This document shows positions 16,581-24,660 of a stretch of DNA of 47,495 nt, in pieces. A program made the translations under genes and the position numbers. The notes under the pieces were generated by a model. The model was given only the letters and a program-made list of their open reading frames with translations, did no database searches and was not told where the DNA came from. The DNA is taken from assembly GCF_019039215.1 (NCBI RefSeq), contig NZ_JAHNZZ010000004.1, positions 274,470-321,964 of the forward strand, given 5' to 3'. The stretch is from Bacillus sp. FJAT-29790. Its GTDB lineage: Bacteria > Bacillota > Bacilli > Bacillales > Cytobacillaceae. Every line of letters starts with the position of its first letter. Position 1 is the stretch's first letter.

Positions 16581-17753
16581 TTGAATTCTAAAAGAGCATT
16601 AGTAGTTGGAGGAAGTAACGGTATAGGTCTATCAATTGTTAAACAATTATTAGAGCGGGATTATTCGCGCGTTTATATTATTGGACGTAGTTTACCGGAT
16701 ATATCTTTAGACGATAGAGTTGAGTTTATTCGTTTCAATTTATTGAACGATGATTATTCATTGTTCGATGAGATTAAGGATATTGATACATTAATTATTA
16801 CAGCGGGTTTTGGACGTATAGCCCCTTTTGAGAATATTAATGAAAATGAAATAATTAATAGTTTTAAGGTGAATAGTATATCAGTACTAAGAATAATAAA
16901 AAAATACTTTCAGTTAATAAATAGCAATAAGGATTTCTACTGTGTTGTTATGGGTAGTATAGCCGGATTAGTATCTTCCCCACTTTTTTCCGTATACAGT
17001 GCTACTAAGGCAGCTTTAGGCAAGTTTATTGAAAGTACCAACATTGAACTAGGTCAGAATGGCTCATCTAATAGAATATTAAATGTTTCTCCAGGTTCAA
17101 TTAAAGGTACAAAATTTAGTAATGGAGAAAATGATTATACGCTTACTAAAGACTTGGCAATTGAGATTCTAGATAAAATGAATAGACGTGAGGAACTATT
17201 TATTCCAGAATATCATAATATATATAAAGATGTTTTAAGACGATACCACGAAGATCCCCGTGAATTTGGAATAGACAGTTATAATTATAAACAAATCAGT
17301 GGTAGAGTTAATATAAAACCCCAGCTCAAAATTGGTTACTTAAGTGGTACCTTTGATTTATTTCATATTGGTCACTTAAATTTACTTCAAAAAGCCAAAG
17401 TTTATTGCGATTATTTAGTCGTAGGTATTCATAAGGATGCAACTCATAAAAATAAACAAGTATATGTACCTTTTGAAGAGCGTGTAGCTATTTTGGAAAA
17501 TATTAAGTATGTTGATAAAGTAATCCAGGCAGACCCTGAAGATAGTGCAGTCTTTAATAAAGTAGGATATGATTACCTTTTTGTTGGAAGTGATTATAAA
17601 GGAACAGAACGTTTTAATAGATATGAAAAATATTTTAAAGATAAGGACGTAGAGATTATATATTTTCCTTATACCGAAGGCACTAGTAGTACAAAGCTTA
17701 GGGCAGTGGTAGATAGAGCTATTGATCAGAAGATAGAATGCGCTTTGACTTAA
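16581..17753 (+). CDS. Fusion of short-chain dehydrogenase and TagD-like cytidylyltransferase
   Basis: A 390-residue two-domain protein. Residues about 3-235 are a classical SDR: GGSNGIG near 9, N..G type TAGFG near 76, then GSIAG and the catalytic YSATK near 139. Residues about 248-385 are a nucleotidyltransferase of the TagD/GCT type: GTFDLFHIGHLNLL near 255, VPFEERV and the C-terminal EGTSSTKLR. The fusion would reduce a keto-sugar phosphate or similar and then form a CDP-polyol, as ribitol-phosphate synthases do (Tar IJ, Bcs1), but the substrate cannot be read from the sequence. The TTG start is supported by AGGGAGGA ten bases before it. It begins a set of phospho-transfer genes. The domain calls are firm and the product is inferred. 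Confidence 0.85.
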   Translation: MNSKRALVVGGSNGIGLSIVKQLLERDYSRVYIIGRSLPDISLDDRVEFIRFNLLNDDYSLFDEIKDIDTLIITAGFGRIAPFENINENEIINSFKVNSISVLRIIKKYFQLINSNKDFYCVVMGSIAGLVSSPLFSVYSATKAALGKFIESTNIELGQNGSSNRILNVSPGSIKGTKFSNGENDYTLTKDLAIEILDKMNRREELFIPEYHNIYKDVLRRYHEDPREFGIDSYNYKQISGRVNIKPQLKIGYLSGTFDLFHIGHLNLLQKAKVYCDYLVVGIHKDATHKNKQVYVPFEERVAILENIKYVDKVIQADPEDSAVFNKVGYDYLFVGSDYKGTERFNRYEKYFKDKDVEIIYFPYTEGTSSTKLRAVVDRAIDQKIECALT

Positions 17754-18066
17754 GTCTATTCACAATCTTTCATGCTTACCATACAGCCCAGAAATATATT
17801 AGCTAAGGAGTTAAGAAATCTATTAGGTTGTTTTTGTGCAGAAAAATCCAGGGTATGTTCTATGTTCCCTAAGCGACTATTTTGTAAGTATAGTCATTAT
17901 TAAATTAAGAAACCGAAGGCTAGGAATATAATCTTTATTTTTAAAAATCTAGGGGAATAAAATAGGTGAAAGAAATGGAAAATCTCTTCATCAGTTAATT
18001 TTGTTATTACACCTAAAAATAAGTTTCTTTAGATAGCAATGAAGATAAAAAGAAAAGAGTGTAATT
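17754..18066 (+). other. Intergenic stretch, nothing recognised
   Basis: An AT-rich 313-base gap. All frames are interrupted by stops and I see no terminator, repeat or clear promoter. It could be decayed coding sequence, like the gap after the next gene. Confidence 0.5.
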
Positions 18067-19515
18067 ATGTCGAAAATTGGCTTTGTCTGTACGACAATTT
18101 TTCACCATATTCATTTTAAAAGCATTTACGAACAGTTTGAGCAAGAAGGGATATTTATTATAGTCCCCAATAAATTTAATGAAAATAGATATAAAAGGTT
18201 AGTAGAATACTTTGAAGTCAACCAAATTCCATTTTGCAGTGTTTATGATATTGTTGCTGAACAGGTCAAAATTGACACGATCATTGCACCTTACTGGTTT
18301 CCCTTTTTTCAGTTTATCCCCTCAAAGATAAAAAGAATTCGTTTGTTATATGGATATGCAAAAGATGCTTGGAATTATGCGGATTGGAATAAAGCGTTTG
18401 ATTTGGCACTTGTTTATGGGGCATATGCTGAGGAAAGATTGAAAGATAAAGTGGATTGTGTATCAATAGGACATCCGCGTTTCTTTCCAGAAAACCTCCT
18501 TCAAATAAATACAGATATAAAGGATGTTAAAGGAAGATCATTAAAACAGTGGTATTCTTCGAGTAACGATAGTTTTTCAACAGTACTATATTGTCCAACT
18601 TGGGGGAATTTAACGTCAATTGAAATCTTTCAACAAGTAATAGAAAAAATAAACTTGAATAATAGAATTATTATTAAGTTACACCATAATAATGTGCTAA
18701 ATGAAAAGTTAGACCTATCAGGTATATATGAAAATAATAATTTATTTGTTTGTGACGAAAAGGTTGATATATTTGATTTATTTCCAGCGGTTGATGTAGT
18801 CCTCAGTGATTATAGTGGAGCAATTTTTGACGCAATTTTGGCAAGAAAAAAAATTTTATTACTTGATGTAATTTCCTCAAATATTAGGGATACTGGTATA
18901 GAAAATTTACGTTTAATGAAAAACATTTCAAGTGTTGTTTATGATAATGAGAGTTATGAAAAGACTAATAGTGTAAGTCTCGATATAGCAATACGATCTT
19001 TTACACCACATATTTTTGATCTCTCTGAGTTGAATGATAAATTACAAGATGTAATCTATAGTGAAAATCAAACACCAGAAAAAATTATTAATCATCTATA
19101 TAGATTTCAAGATGGACACACACCTGATCGAGCTAAATATGAGATTTTAAGAGTTAAAAGAGGCGAACTACAAGTTTATCGAAAACATGAGTATGACTTA
19201 TTTGAAAATCGATTAGATCCTCAAATTACTAAGATGAAAAACCGGGATATTGTCATATGGGGAGCAGGAGAACTTGGCCACTTTGTATTTTATTGGCTAT
19301 TTCAGAATAAATTAAAGCCTACAATGTTTGTAGATAGTGATATTAATAAGATAGGGGAAAAAGTCGAAGACATTTCAATATTTACTCCTAGTTGGATATC
19401 CGATATAGAAAAACCTTTTATTATTGTTGCAACATCATATGGGAATAAGGATGTATCTTTTAAATTAAAAGAAATGGGTTATGAAGAAAATTTAGATTAT
19501 TTTTGCCCATTCTAA
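18067..19515 (+). CDS. TagF-like CDP-polyol phosphotransferase with C-terminal Rossmann domain, copy A
   Basis: A 482-residue protein. Residues about 1-330 resemble the CDP-glycerol:poly(glycerophosphate) glycerophosphotransferase family (TagF, GT-B-like): SIGHPRFF near 136, LYCPTWGNLTS near 176, IIKLHHNN near 201 and VVLSDYSGAIFDA near 243. Residues about 390-482 hold IVIWGAGELGHFVFYWL and VDSDINKIGE, a nucleotide-binding-like Rossmann module seen attached to various sugar-modifying enzymes. No membrane segment is present. The family moves a polyol phosphate from a CDP donor to an acceptor. The two-domain layout is repeated in the paralogue at 19932, with a tagD relic between them. The family call is good and the donor and acceptor are not known. 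Confidence 0.8.
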   Translation: MSKIGFVCTTIFHHIHFKSIYEQFEQEGIFIIVPNKFNENRYKRLVEYFEVNQIPFCSVYDIVAEQVKIDTIIAPYWFPFFQFIPSKIKRIRLLYGYAKDAWNYADWNKAFDLALVYGAYAEERLKDKVDCVSIGHPRFFPENLLQINTDIKDVKGRSLKQWYSSSNDSFSTVLYCPTWGNLTSIEIFQQVIEKINLNNRIIIKLHHNNVLNEKLDLSGIYENNNLFVCDEKVDIFDLFPAVDVVLSDYSGAIFDAILARKKILLLDVISSNIRDTGIENLRLMKNISSVVYDNESYEKTNSVSLDIAIRSFTPHIFDLSELNDKLQDVIYSENQTPEKIINHLYRFQDGHTPDRAKYEILRVKRGELQVYRKHEYDLFENRLDPQITKMKNRDIVIWGAGELGHFVFYWLFQNKLKPTMFVDSDINKIGEKVEDISIFTPSWISDIEKPFIIVATSYGNKDVSFKLKEMGYEENLDYFCPF

Positions 19516-19606
19516 AATATATATTATTTAATAGCTATCTTTAAAACCTTGAATGTGGGAGAGTAATTAACATTATATCATGCAGTTGGAAAGTGAGAAA
19601 TATAGC

Positions 19607-19918
19607 ATGAAATTTAATAACTTGTGTAACGTTGATCTATGTCATTGGGGCCATATTCATTAATTAGAAAAGGCCTGTTTACTTGGAGATCATTTACTGT
19701 CGCATACCTATCACTCTTATAACATAGAAAGTATATATTTCAGATACATCATGGGTACAGATGATAACGGATATTAAAAATAGGATAATTGATATATTTG
19801 TAAAGGGATTGACTAGGAAGGTAAATTTGATTTCACAACATTCTATTATGAAGTCGTTTATTTACCAAGGACGGAAAGTATATCCACAACAAAAATTAAA
19901 GCTGATTTAAAAAGCTAG
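19607..19918 (+). pseudogene. Decayed tagD-like glycerol-3-phosphate cytidylyltransferase gene
   Basis: Broken frames spell out a TagD relic. Near the front: VDLCHWGHIH, a stop, then LEKACLLGDHLL and YHSY, as in the TagD pattern DLLHWGHI.LLERAK.LGDYL and YHSYEHR. At the end, after a stop where TagD has the Trp of GDDWEGKF, the frame reads EGKFDFTTFYYEVVYLP, then TESISTTKIK and a stop. In between frames shift. Both stops and frameshifts make it non-functional. It shows that a CDP-glycerol-forming enzyme once stood between the two TagF-like genes. Recognition is by comparison with TagD as I remember it, and is strong because both ends match in order. Confidence 0.85.
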
Positions 19919-19931
19919 GGAGGAAGACTAT

Positions 19932-21374
19932 GTGAAGAAAATAGGAGTAGCTTGTACAACAATTTTTCACTACGTCCATTTTAAATGGATTGCTAAAGAA
20001 TTATCTTCCAATGGGTTTTCTGTAGTATATATTATTTACACTCCCCGCCATGTGAATGAACGGTTTGAAAGGTTAGAAAAATTTTTTCGGGATAATGGCA
20101 TAAAATATTGTAGCTTTGAGGATTTATTTAATGGAAAAGCTTCTTATGATATAATCTTAGCCCCTTATTTCTTACCCGGGTTTCAACTTCTAAATCCTCA
20201 TATAAAAAAAGTAAGAGGATTATATGGATATGCGAAGGATCGTTGGAATTATGCGGAATGGAATGAAGGATTTGATTTAGTATTAAGCTATGGTCGATAT
20301 GCAGAACAGAGACTATCGAGATATGGTAGAGTCGTGAATATAGGGCATCCGAGAAAAAGGGCAGCGTATGCAGAACGATTAATAGATATCCACGGTAAGG
20401 TTTTTGAAAAAACAAATAAAAGTAAGCCGGTGCTTGTCTATTGTCCAACATGGGCGAACCTCTCTTCTCTCAATACATTCGCACAGTATATTGAAGATTT
20501 TAGGAATAAATTTAACATAATTGTAAAACTACATCATGGAAATGTTTTATCCGATCATGCTTCAACTTGGCAATCAATAATAAATACGAAAGAACTTTTT
20601 TTGTTTGATGAACAGACAGATCTTTTTGACTTATTATATCATGCTGATGCCGTATTAAGTGATCATAGCGGTGCGATATTCGATGCGATGCTTTTCCGTA
20701 AACCAATTATTCTAATCGATATCATAGATGAAAATATAAATAATACCGGGTTGGCCAATTTAAACAATATGCAAAATGTTGCACTGTATAATAGGGAAAA
20801 AAAGAGCTTTGAGGAATTAAGTCTTGATATTGCTGTCCGTCAAATATTACCACATGCCCAAAAATCCAAAGATTTAATTTTACTAATAAATAACACACTA
20901 GAAGCCAAGGGTATTCCATATGAAGAACTCTTGTCGGAACTTTATAGTTTTGAAGATAATCAAGCTCCAAAACGTGCAGTTCAGGCAATCAATGAATTGT
21001 TAGATCTACCAGTGGATAGGGAAAAAAAGAACGAAAGTTACTTTATTATTGATTCTAATAAAATTATTGAATTTATCGAGAAAAATAAACATGAACATGT
21101 CTCTATTTGGGGTGCTGGTGAAATGGGCCAGATTATTTATGCTTGGCTGAAGGGGCAAGGATATTCGATAGATCGGATATATGATGTAGACAATAATAAG
21201 CATGGTAAAGTCATCGATGAAATTATAATTGAATCTCCAAAAATAATAGGAAAAACAATTATTACAGTGGCTAGTCATCAACAAGAAATTATAAACACTT
21301 TAAAGAATAGTGGATTAAAAGAAGGATTCGATTACATAACAGTATTTCGAAGTGTGGATAGAAATGATAGTTAA
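19932..21374 (+). CDS. TagF-like CDP-polyol phosphotransferase with C-terminal Rossmann domain, copy B
   Basis: A 480-residue paralogue of the protein at 18067 with the same order of motifs: CTTIFHYVHFK at the N-terminus, NIGHPRKR near 136, VYCPTWANLSS near 170, IIVKLHHGNV near 196, VLSDHSGAIFDA near 239 and, in the C-terminal module, SIWGAGEMGQIIYAWL near 389. The Tyr of LSDYSG is a His here. Start GTG 19932 with GGAGGAAG six bases upstream; an overlapping out-of-frame ATG TGA precedes it. The stop overlaps the next gene by 11 bases, so the two are translationally coupled. Two copies with different sequence may act on different acceptors or in sequence (primer and extension). Confidence 0.8.
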   Translation: MKKIGVACTTIFHYVHFKWIAKELSSNGFSVVYIIYTPRHVNERFERLEKFFRDNGIKYCSFEDLFNGKASYDIILAPYFLPGFQLLNPHIKKVRGLYGYAKDRWNYAEWNEGFDLVLSYGRYAEQRLSRYGRVVNIGHPRKRAAYAERLIDIHGKVFEKTNKSKPVLVYCPTWANLSSLNTFAQYIEDFRNKFNIIVKLHHGNVLSDHASTWQSIINTKELFLFDEQTDLFDLLYHADAVLSDHSGAIFDAMLFRKPIILIDIIDENINNTGLANLNNMQNVALYNREKKSFEELSLDIAVRQILPHAQKSKDLILLINNTLEAKGIPYEELLSELYSFEDNQAPKRAVQAINELLDLPVDREKKNESYFIIDSNKIIEFIEKNKHEHVSIWGAGEMGQIIYAWLKGQGYSIDRIYDVDNNKHGKVIDEIIIESPKIIGKTIITVASHQQEIINTLKNSGLKEGFDYITVFRSVDRNDS

Positions 21375-22053
21375 TAAATACAAAGCTTTCCGCTCTCGAT
21401 ATGTTGTTCAGAAAAGAAGACCCGAAGAATATCTTTTTAATAAATACTATGCCCATTTAATAGATCCCTTTTTTACAAAATTAGCATATGATTTAAATTT
21501 GAAACCAAATACCGTGACGGTCTTTTCAGGAATCCTAGGAATTTGTAGTGGAATTGCTTTTATATTTGGATATTACATCTTGGGTGGAATTCTTCTGCAA
21601 CTACATCATTTAGTTGATGGTGCAGATGGTAATTTGGCCCGCTTAACAAATCAGTGTTCTGATTTTGGTGCAAAGTTAGACTCCTATACTGACCAGCTTG
21701 TTCGCGTGATAGTCTTGGTAGGGATTATATTTGCAGCGAATGCTCCGATTTGGGTAGACCTTTTATTAATTCTTACATTTCTTTTAGACATTTTAGTAGT
21801 ACATCAATTTGTTTTACCTTTTATGAGAAAGAATGGGATTGTACGTTCTGCTTGGAAACAATGGTTTCTAAATAGAGGAGTTATTCCTGCCTTTGATATT
21901 TTTACTATATATTTTATTATATCGGTTTTTGCTGTTATTCAGAGAATAGATATCCTTATTTATGTACTTATCGTGCTAAAGAACATTGATTGGATGTATC
22001 GAGTTTGGGAATGTGTAAAAACAACCATTCTATTAAAAAGAAAAGCTATATAG
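21364..22053 (+). CDS. CDP-alcohol phosphotransferase family membrane protein
   Basis: A 229-residue integral membrane protein with five or six predicted hydrophobic helices. It carries the full family active-site motif: D-G-x2-A-R-x8-G-x3-D-x3-D, read as DGNLARLTNQCSDFGAKLD followed by SYTD (near residues 85-105). Such enzymes move a phospho-alcohol from a CDP donor to a second alcohol, as in phospholipid synthesis, with both partners at the membrane. I start at ATG 21364; GTG 21352 is an in-frame alternative. It overlaps the TagF-like gene. In this setting it may use the CDP-polyol from the fusion enzyme or the island's other CDP products. That link is inference. Confidence 0.87.
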   Translation: MIVNKYKAFRSRYVVQKRRPEEYLFNKYYAHLIDPFFTKLAYDLNLKPNTVTVFSGILGICSGIAFIFGYYILGGILLQLHHLVDGADGNLARLTNQCSDFGAKLDSYTDQLVRVIVLVGIIFAANAPIWVDLLLILTFLLDILVVHQFVLPFMRKNGIVRSAWKQWFLNRGVIPAFDIFTIYFIISVFAVIQRIDILIYVLIVLKNIDWMYRVWECVKTTILLKRKAI

Positions 22054-22172
22054 ATTAGAAAGTTATTAATAAAGGGTTCTATCATACATGCCATATTCAT
22101 CTTTAAAAAAAATACTAGAATAATGGCTCATAATGAATTTAAAGAACAATAAAACTTTAAGTCTGGTGAAGT

Positions 22173-22841
22173 ATGAAAGGTAATTTTGAAGGCTATATAT
22201 TTGATCTTGATGACACATTATATTGTGAACATGACTATGTTAAATCTGGTTTTTTGGCTGTAGCAAATGAAATAACGAAATCTTATAAAGAAATAGATGA
22301 AAATATTATTCATAAAATGCTTATAGAGGAATGGAAAAAAAACGGGCGTGGGAAAATATTCAATGAGGTCTGCGGAAGGTTAAAAATTGATTTGGATATT
22401 TTTAAATTAGTTTCTACTTATCGTTCGCATAGACCACAAATCTCCCTATATGAGGATGCAAGACAGTTGTTAGAGGCTTTAAGAGGTAAAAATGTCAAAT
22501 TGGGTATGATTACCGACGGGGATTCGAAAATGCAATGGAATAAGATTAAGTCATTAGGTCTGGAAAGGTTATTCGATTGTATAGTTGTCACAGGGGATTT
22601 AGGTACTTCACATTGGAAACCGAGTGATACGCCTTATCGGAAAGTGACCCAATGTTTGAATTTATCACATGGTCAATGCGTCTATATTGGTGATAATCCT
22701 AACAAAGACTTTATAACGGCTCGTAAACTTGGAATGGGTACAATTCGTATTGTAAGATCAGTCGGTGATCATATGAAAACAAAACTTTCAAATGAATATG
22801 AGGCAGATAGAGAAATTAACTCGTTAAAACAACTACTTTGA
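22173..22841 (+). CDS. HAD-superfamily phosphatase-like hydrolase (HAD-IA type)
   Basis: A 222-residue HAD protein with all four motifs: FDLDDTLY (motif I, near residue 11), MITDGDS (motif II, near 113), the Lys of HWKPSD (motif III, near 150) and GDNPNKDF (motif IV, near 172). The cap is of the helical C1 type. The family removes phosphate from small metabolites, often sugar phosphates or nucleotides. The substrate is not visible. The gene lies between the CDP-alcohol phosphotransferase and the ATP-grasp gene, and such HAD genes accompany flagellin phospho-modification clusters in other bacteria. Confidence 0.85.
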   Translation: MKGNFEGYIFDLDDTLYCEHDYVKSGFLAVANEITKSYKEIDENIIHKMLIEEWKKNGRGKIFNEVCGRLKIDLDIFKLVSTYRSHRPQISLYEDARQLLEALRGKNVKLGMITDGDSKMQWNKIKSLGLERLFDCIVVTGDLGTSHWKPSDTPYRKVTQCLNLSHGQCVYIGDNPNKDFITARKLGMGTIRIVRSVGDHMKTKLSNEYEADREINSLKQLL

Positions 22842-22925
22842 AACTAGAATCATAAAGGTTTAAATAACTGATCATAGAAGGATCAAATTCGTATATAAAT
22901 AATTTTCCGATACAATGAGGTCGAA

Positions 22926-23885
22926 ATGAAGAGAAATAATAAGAATATTTTAGTAACGAGTATCTCTAAGAAAGTACCTTTACTTAAAGCGGTGAAACAA
23001 GCAATACATAAGTTTAATCCAGCACAATCCCTATATGGAGCAGACATAGAAAATGATGTAATTGGCAGGTTTTTTGTAGATGAATTCTGGGAAATGCCTA
23101 AATTAAACGAAATAAGCATAGACGATTTTATTTATTATTGTACTTCTAATAATATTTCTTATGTGATTCCAACAAGGGACGGAGAACTTAAGTTTTTTTC
23201 ACAAAATAAGAACAAATTAGTTGAACACGGCATTTATACCATGGTTTCTCAAATACAGGCTGTAGAAGCATGCTTGGATAAACTTTGTTTTTTCAAAACT
23301 CTTATTAAGTACAGTTTCCCAGTAATACCAACATATCAAACAGTAGATGAATTATCTTCGCATACCCAAGTTGTAGTTAAAGAACGATTTGGTGCAGGTT
23401 CAAAGTCAATTGGGATAAACCTATCTATTAAGGATGCCATAGAACACTCTGAATTACTTAATTTCCCAATCTTTCAACCCATGATTGAGGGAATAGAAGT
23501 AAGTGTAGATTTATATTTAGATAAGTGGGGGAAAACAAAAGGTGTAATTAGTAGAACAAGAGATAAAGTTGTTAACGGCGAATCTCAAATGACTAAAACA
23601 AAGTGTATCCCCGAATTAGAAAAAACATGCTCTGATGTTGCAGAAAAGCTTAAACTATATGGGCATGTGATTTTTCAAGTAATCGTAGACAGGCAAAATA
23701 AGTTTCACATTATAGAATGTAATTGCCGATTTGGCGGAGCTTCGACGTTAAGCTTAGCTGCTGGGTTAGATAGTTTTTATTGGTTTTTATTAGAATCAAA
23801 AGGAAATGATCTTGCAAATTTTCCTTTTGAAAGAAATACAAAGGAATTATCATTAGTGCGCTACCCTCAAGATTACATTTATTGA
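22926..23885 (+). CDS. ATP-grasp ligase (carbamoyl-phosphate synthase-like)
   Basis: A 319-residue ATP-grasp enzyme. The N-terminal preATP-grasp fold covers about 1-110 (PTRDGELKFF near 80), the nucleotide-binding lysine and glycine loop are in VVVKERFGAGSKSIGI near 150, and the metal site is in IIECNCRFGGAS near 262. ATP-grasp enzymes join a carboxylate, as acyl phosphate, to an amine or thiol. Proteins of this CarB/PylC-like type are found in several glycan and flagellin modification clusters. The substrate is unknown here. The ATG has GAGGTCG eight bases upstream. A link to adding an amino acid or amide to the flagellar glycan is inference. Confidence 0.8.
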   Translation: MKRNNKNILVTSISKKVPLLKAVKQAIHKFNPAQSLYGADIENDVIGRFFVDEFWEMPKLNEISIDDFIYYCTSNNISYVIPTRDGELKFFSQNKNKLVEHGIYTMVSQIQAVEACLDKLCFFKTLIKYSFPVIPTYQTVDELSSHTQVVVKERFGAGSKSIGINLSIKDAIEHSELLNFPIFQPMIEGIEVSVDLYLDKWGKTKGVISRTRDKVVNGESQMTKTKCIPELEKTCSDVAEKLKLYGHVIFQVIVDRQNKFHIIECNCRFGGASTLSLAAGLDSFYWFLLESKGNDLANFPFERNTKELSLVRYPQDYIY

Positions 23886-23933
23886 TAAATTTGCGAAATA
23901 TATTCCCGAAGTTAACTAAAAGGTTGTGTGAAA

Positions 23934-24659
23934 ATGAAAACAATCGCCATCATCCAAGCCAGAATGGGCTCATCACGTTTGCCAGGAAAAATATTAAAGC
24001 CACTGGGCAACTATGATGTTCTTACATATGTTGTGGAACGATGCAAAAAAATGAATGGTGTTAGTGAAGTGATTGTTGCAACTTCTACACTTCCACAAGA
24101 TGACATGGTGGAAGTTTGGTGCAAAAATAAAGGGGTTTCGTATTTTAGAGGGTCTGAAGCGGATGTTCTTGACCGTTATGCACAGGCTGCTACAAAATAT
24201 ACTCCGGATTACGTCATGAGGGTTACTGCGGATTGTCCATTTGTAGATTATGAGCTTGCTGCACAAATGGTAGAGACGATGAAGGAAGATCCGGCTGATT
24301 TTATGAGTATTGATGGAGTGCTGCCGAGAGGATTAGCTGTTGAATTATTCTCATACAAATCATTAGAATATATTCATAAGAACGGCAAGGAACCTCGGCA
24401 TCGGGAGCACGTTACATATTATGCTTATGAGCATAGAAATGAGTTCTCTTGGACGTCTATTAAAGCAAACGATGCCATTCAAAAGCCTAAATTTCGGATT
24501 ACTTTAGATACTGCAGAGGATTATGAGTTATGTAAGCGTATAGCTGAACATTTTGAAGATCATCCGTTTGTAACGGCGGAAGAGGTTGTTAATTATTTGA
24601 AAGATCATCCTGCCATTGCCCAAATTAATGCCCATATTGAGCAAAAGCCGGTAGTTTAA
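23934..24659 (+). CDS. spsF: SpsF/PseF-like cytidylyltransferase (CMP-nonulosonate synthetase type)
   Basis: A 241-residue nucleotidyltransferase of the KdsB/NeuA-like family: IIQARMGSSRLPGKIL at the start, DVLDRYAQAA near 78 and RVTADCPFVD near 98. B. subtilis SpsF is the nearest name. In a pseudaminic-type pathway it would form the CMP-sugar that Maf uses. I start at ATG 23934 with AAAGG eleven bases upstream; GTG 23928 is an alternative. It is followed by pseG after one base. Whether this protein or another PseF does the CMP step is not proven from the sequence. Confidence 0.8.
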   Translation: MKTIAIIQARMGSSRLPGKILKPLGNYDVLTYVVERCKKMNGVSEVIVATSTLPQDDMVEVWCKNKGVSYFRGSEADVLDRYAQAATKYTPDYVMRVTADCPFVDYELAAQMVETMKEDPADFMSIDGVLPRGLAVELFSYKSLEYIHKNGKEPRHREHVTYYAYEHRNEFSWTSIKANDAIQKPKFRITLDTAEDYELCKRIAEHFEDHPFVTAEEVVNYLKDHPAIAQINAHIEQKPVV

Positions 24660-24660
24660 T

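Noticed and set aside
20128..21284. Several long minus-strand open frames over the second TagF-like gene
   Set aside because: They are shadows of the plus-strand gene: low-complexity His/Tyr/Leu composition and no ribosome binding sites.
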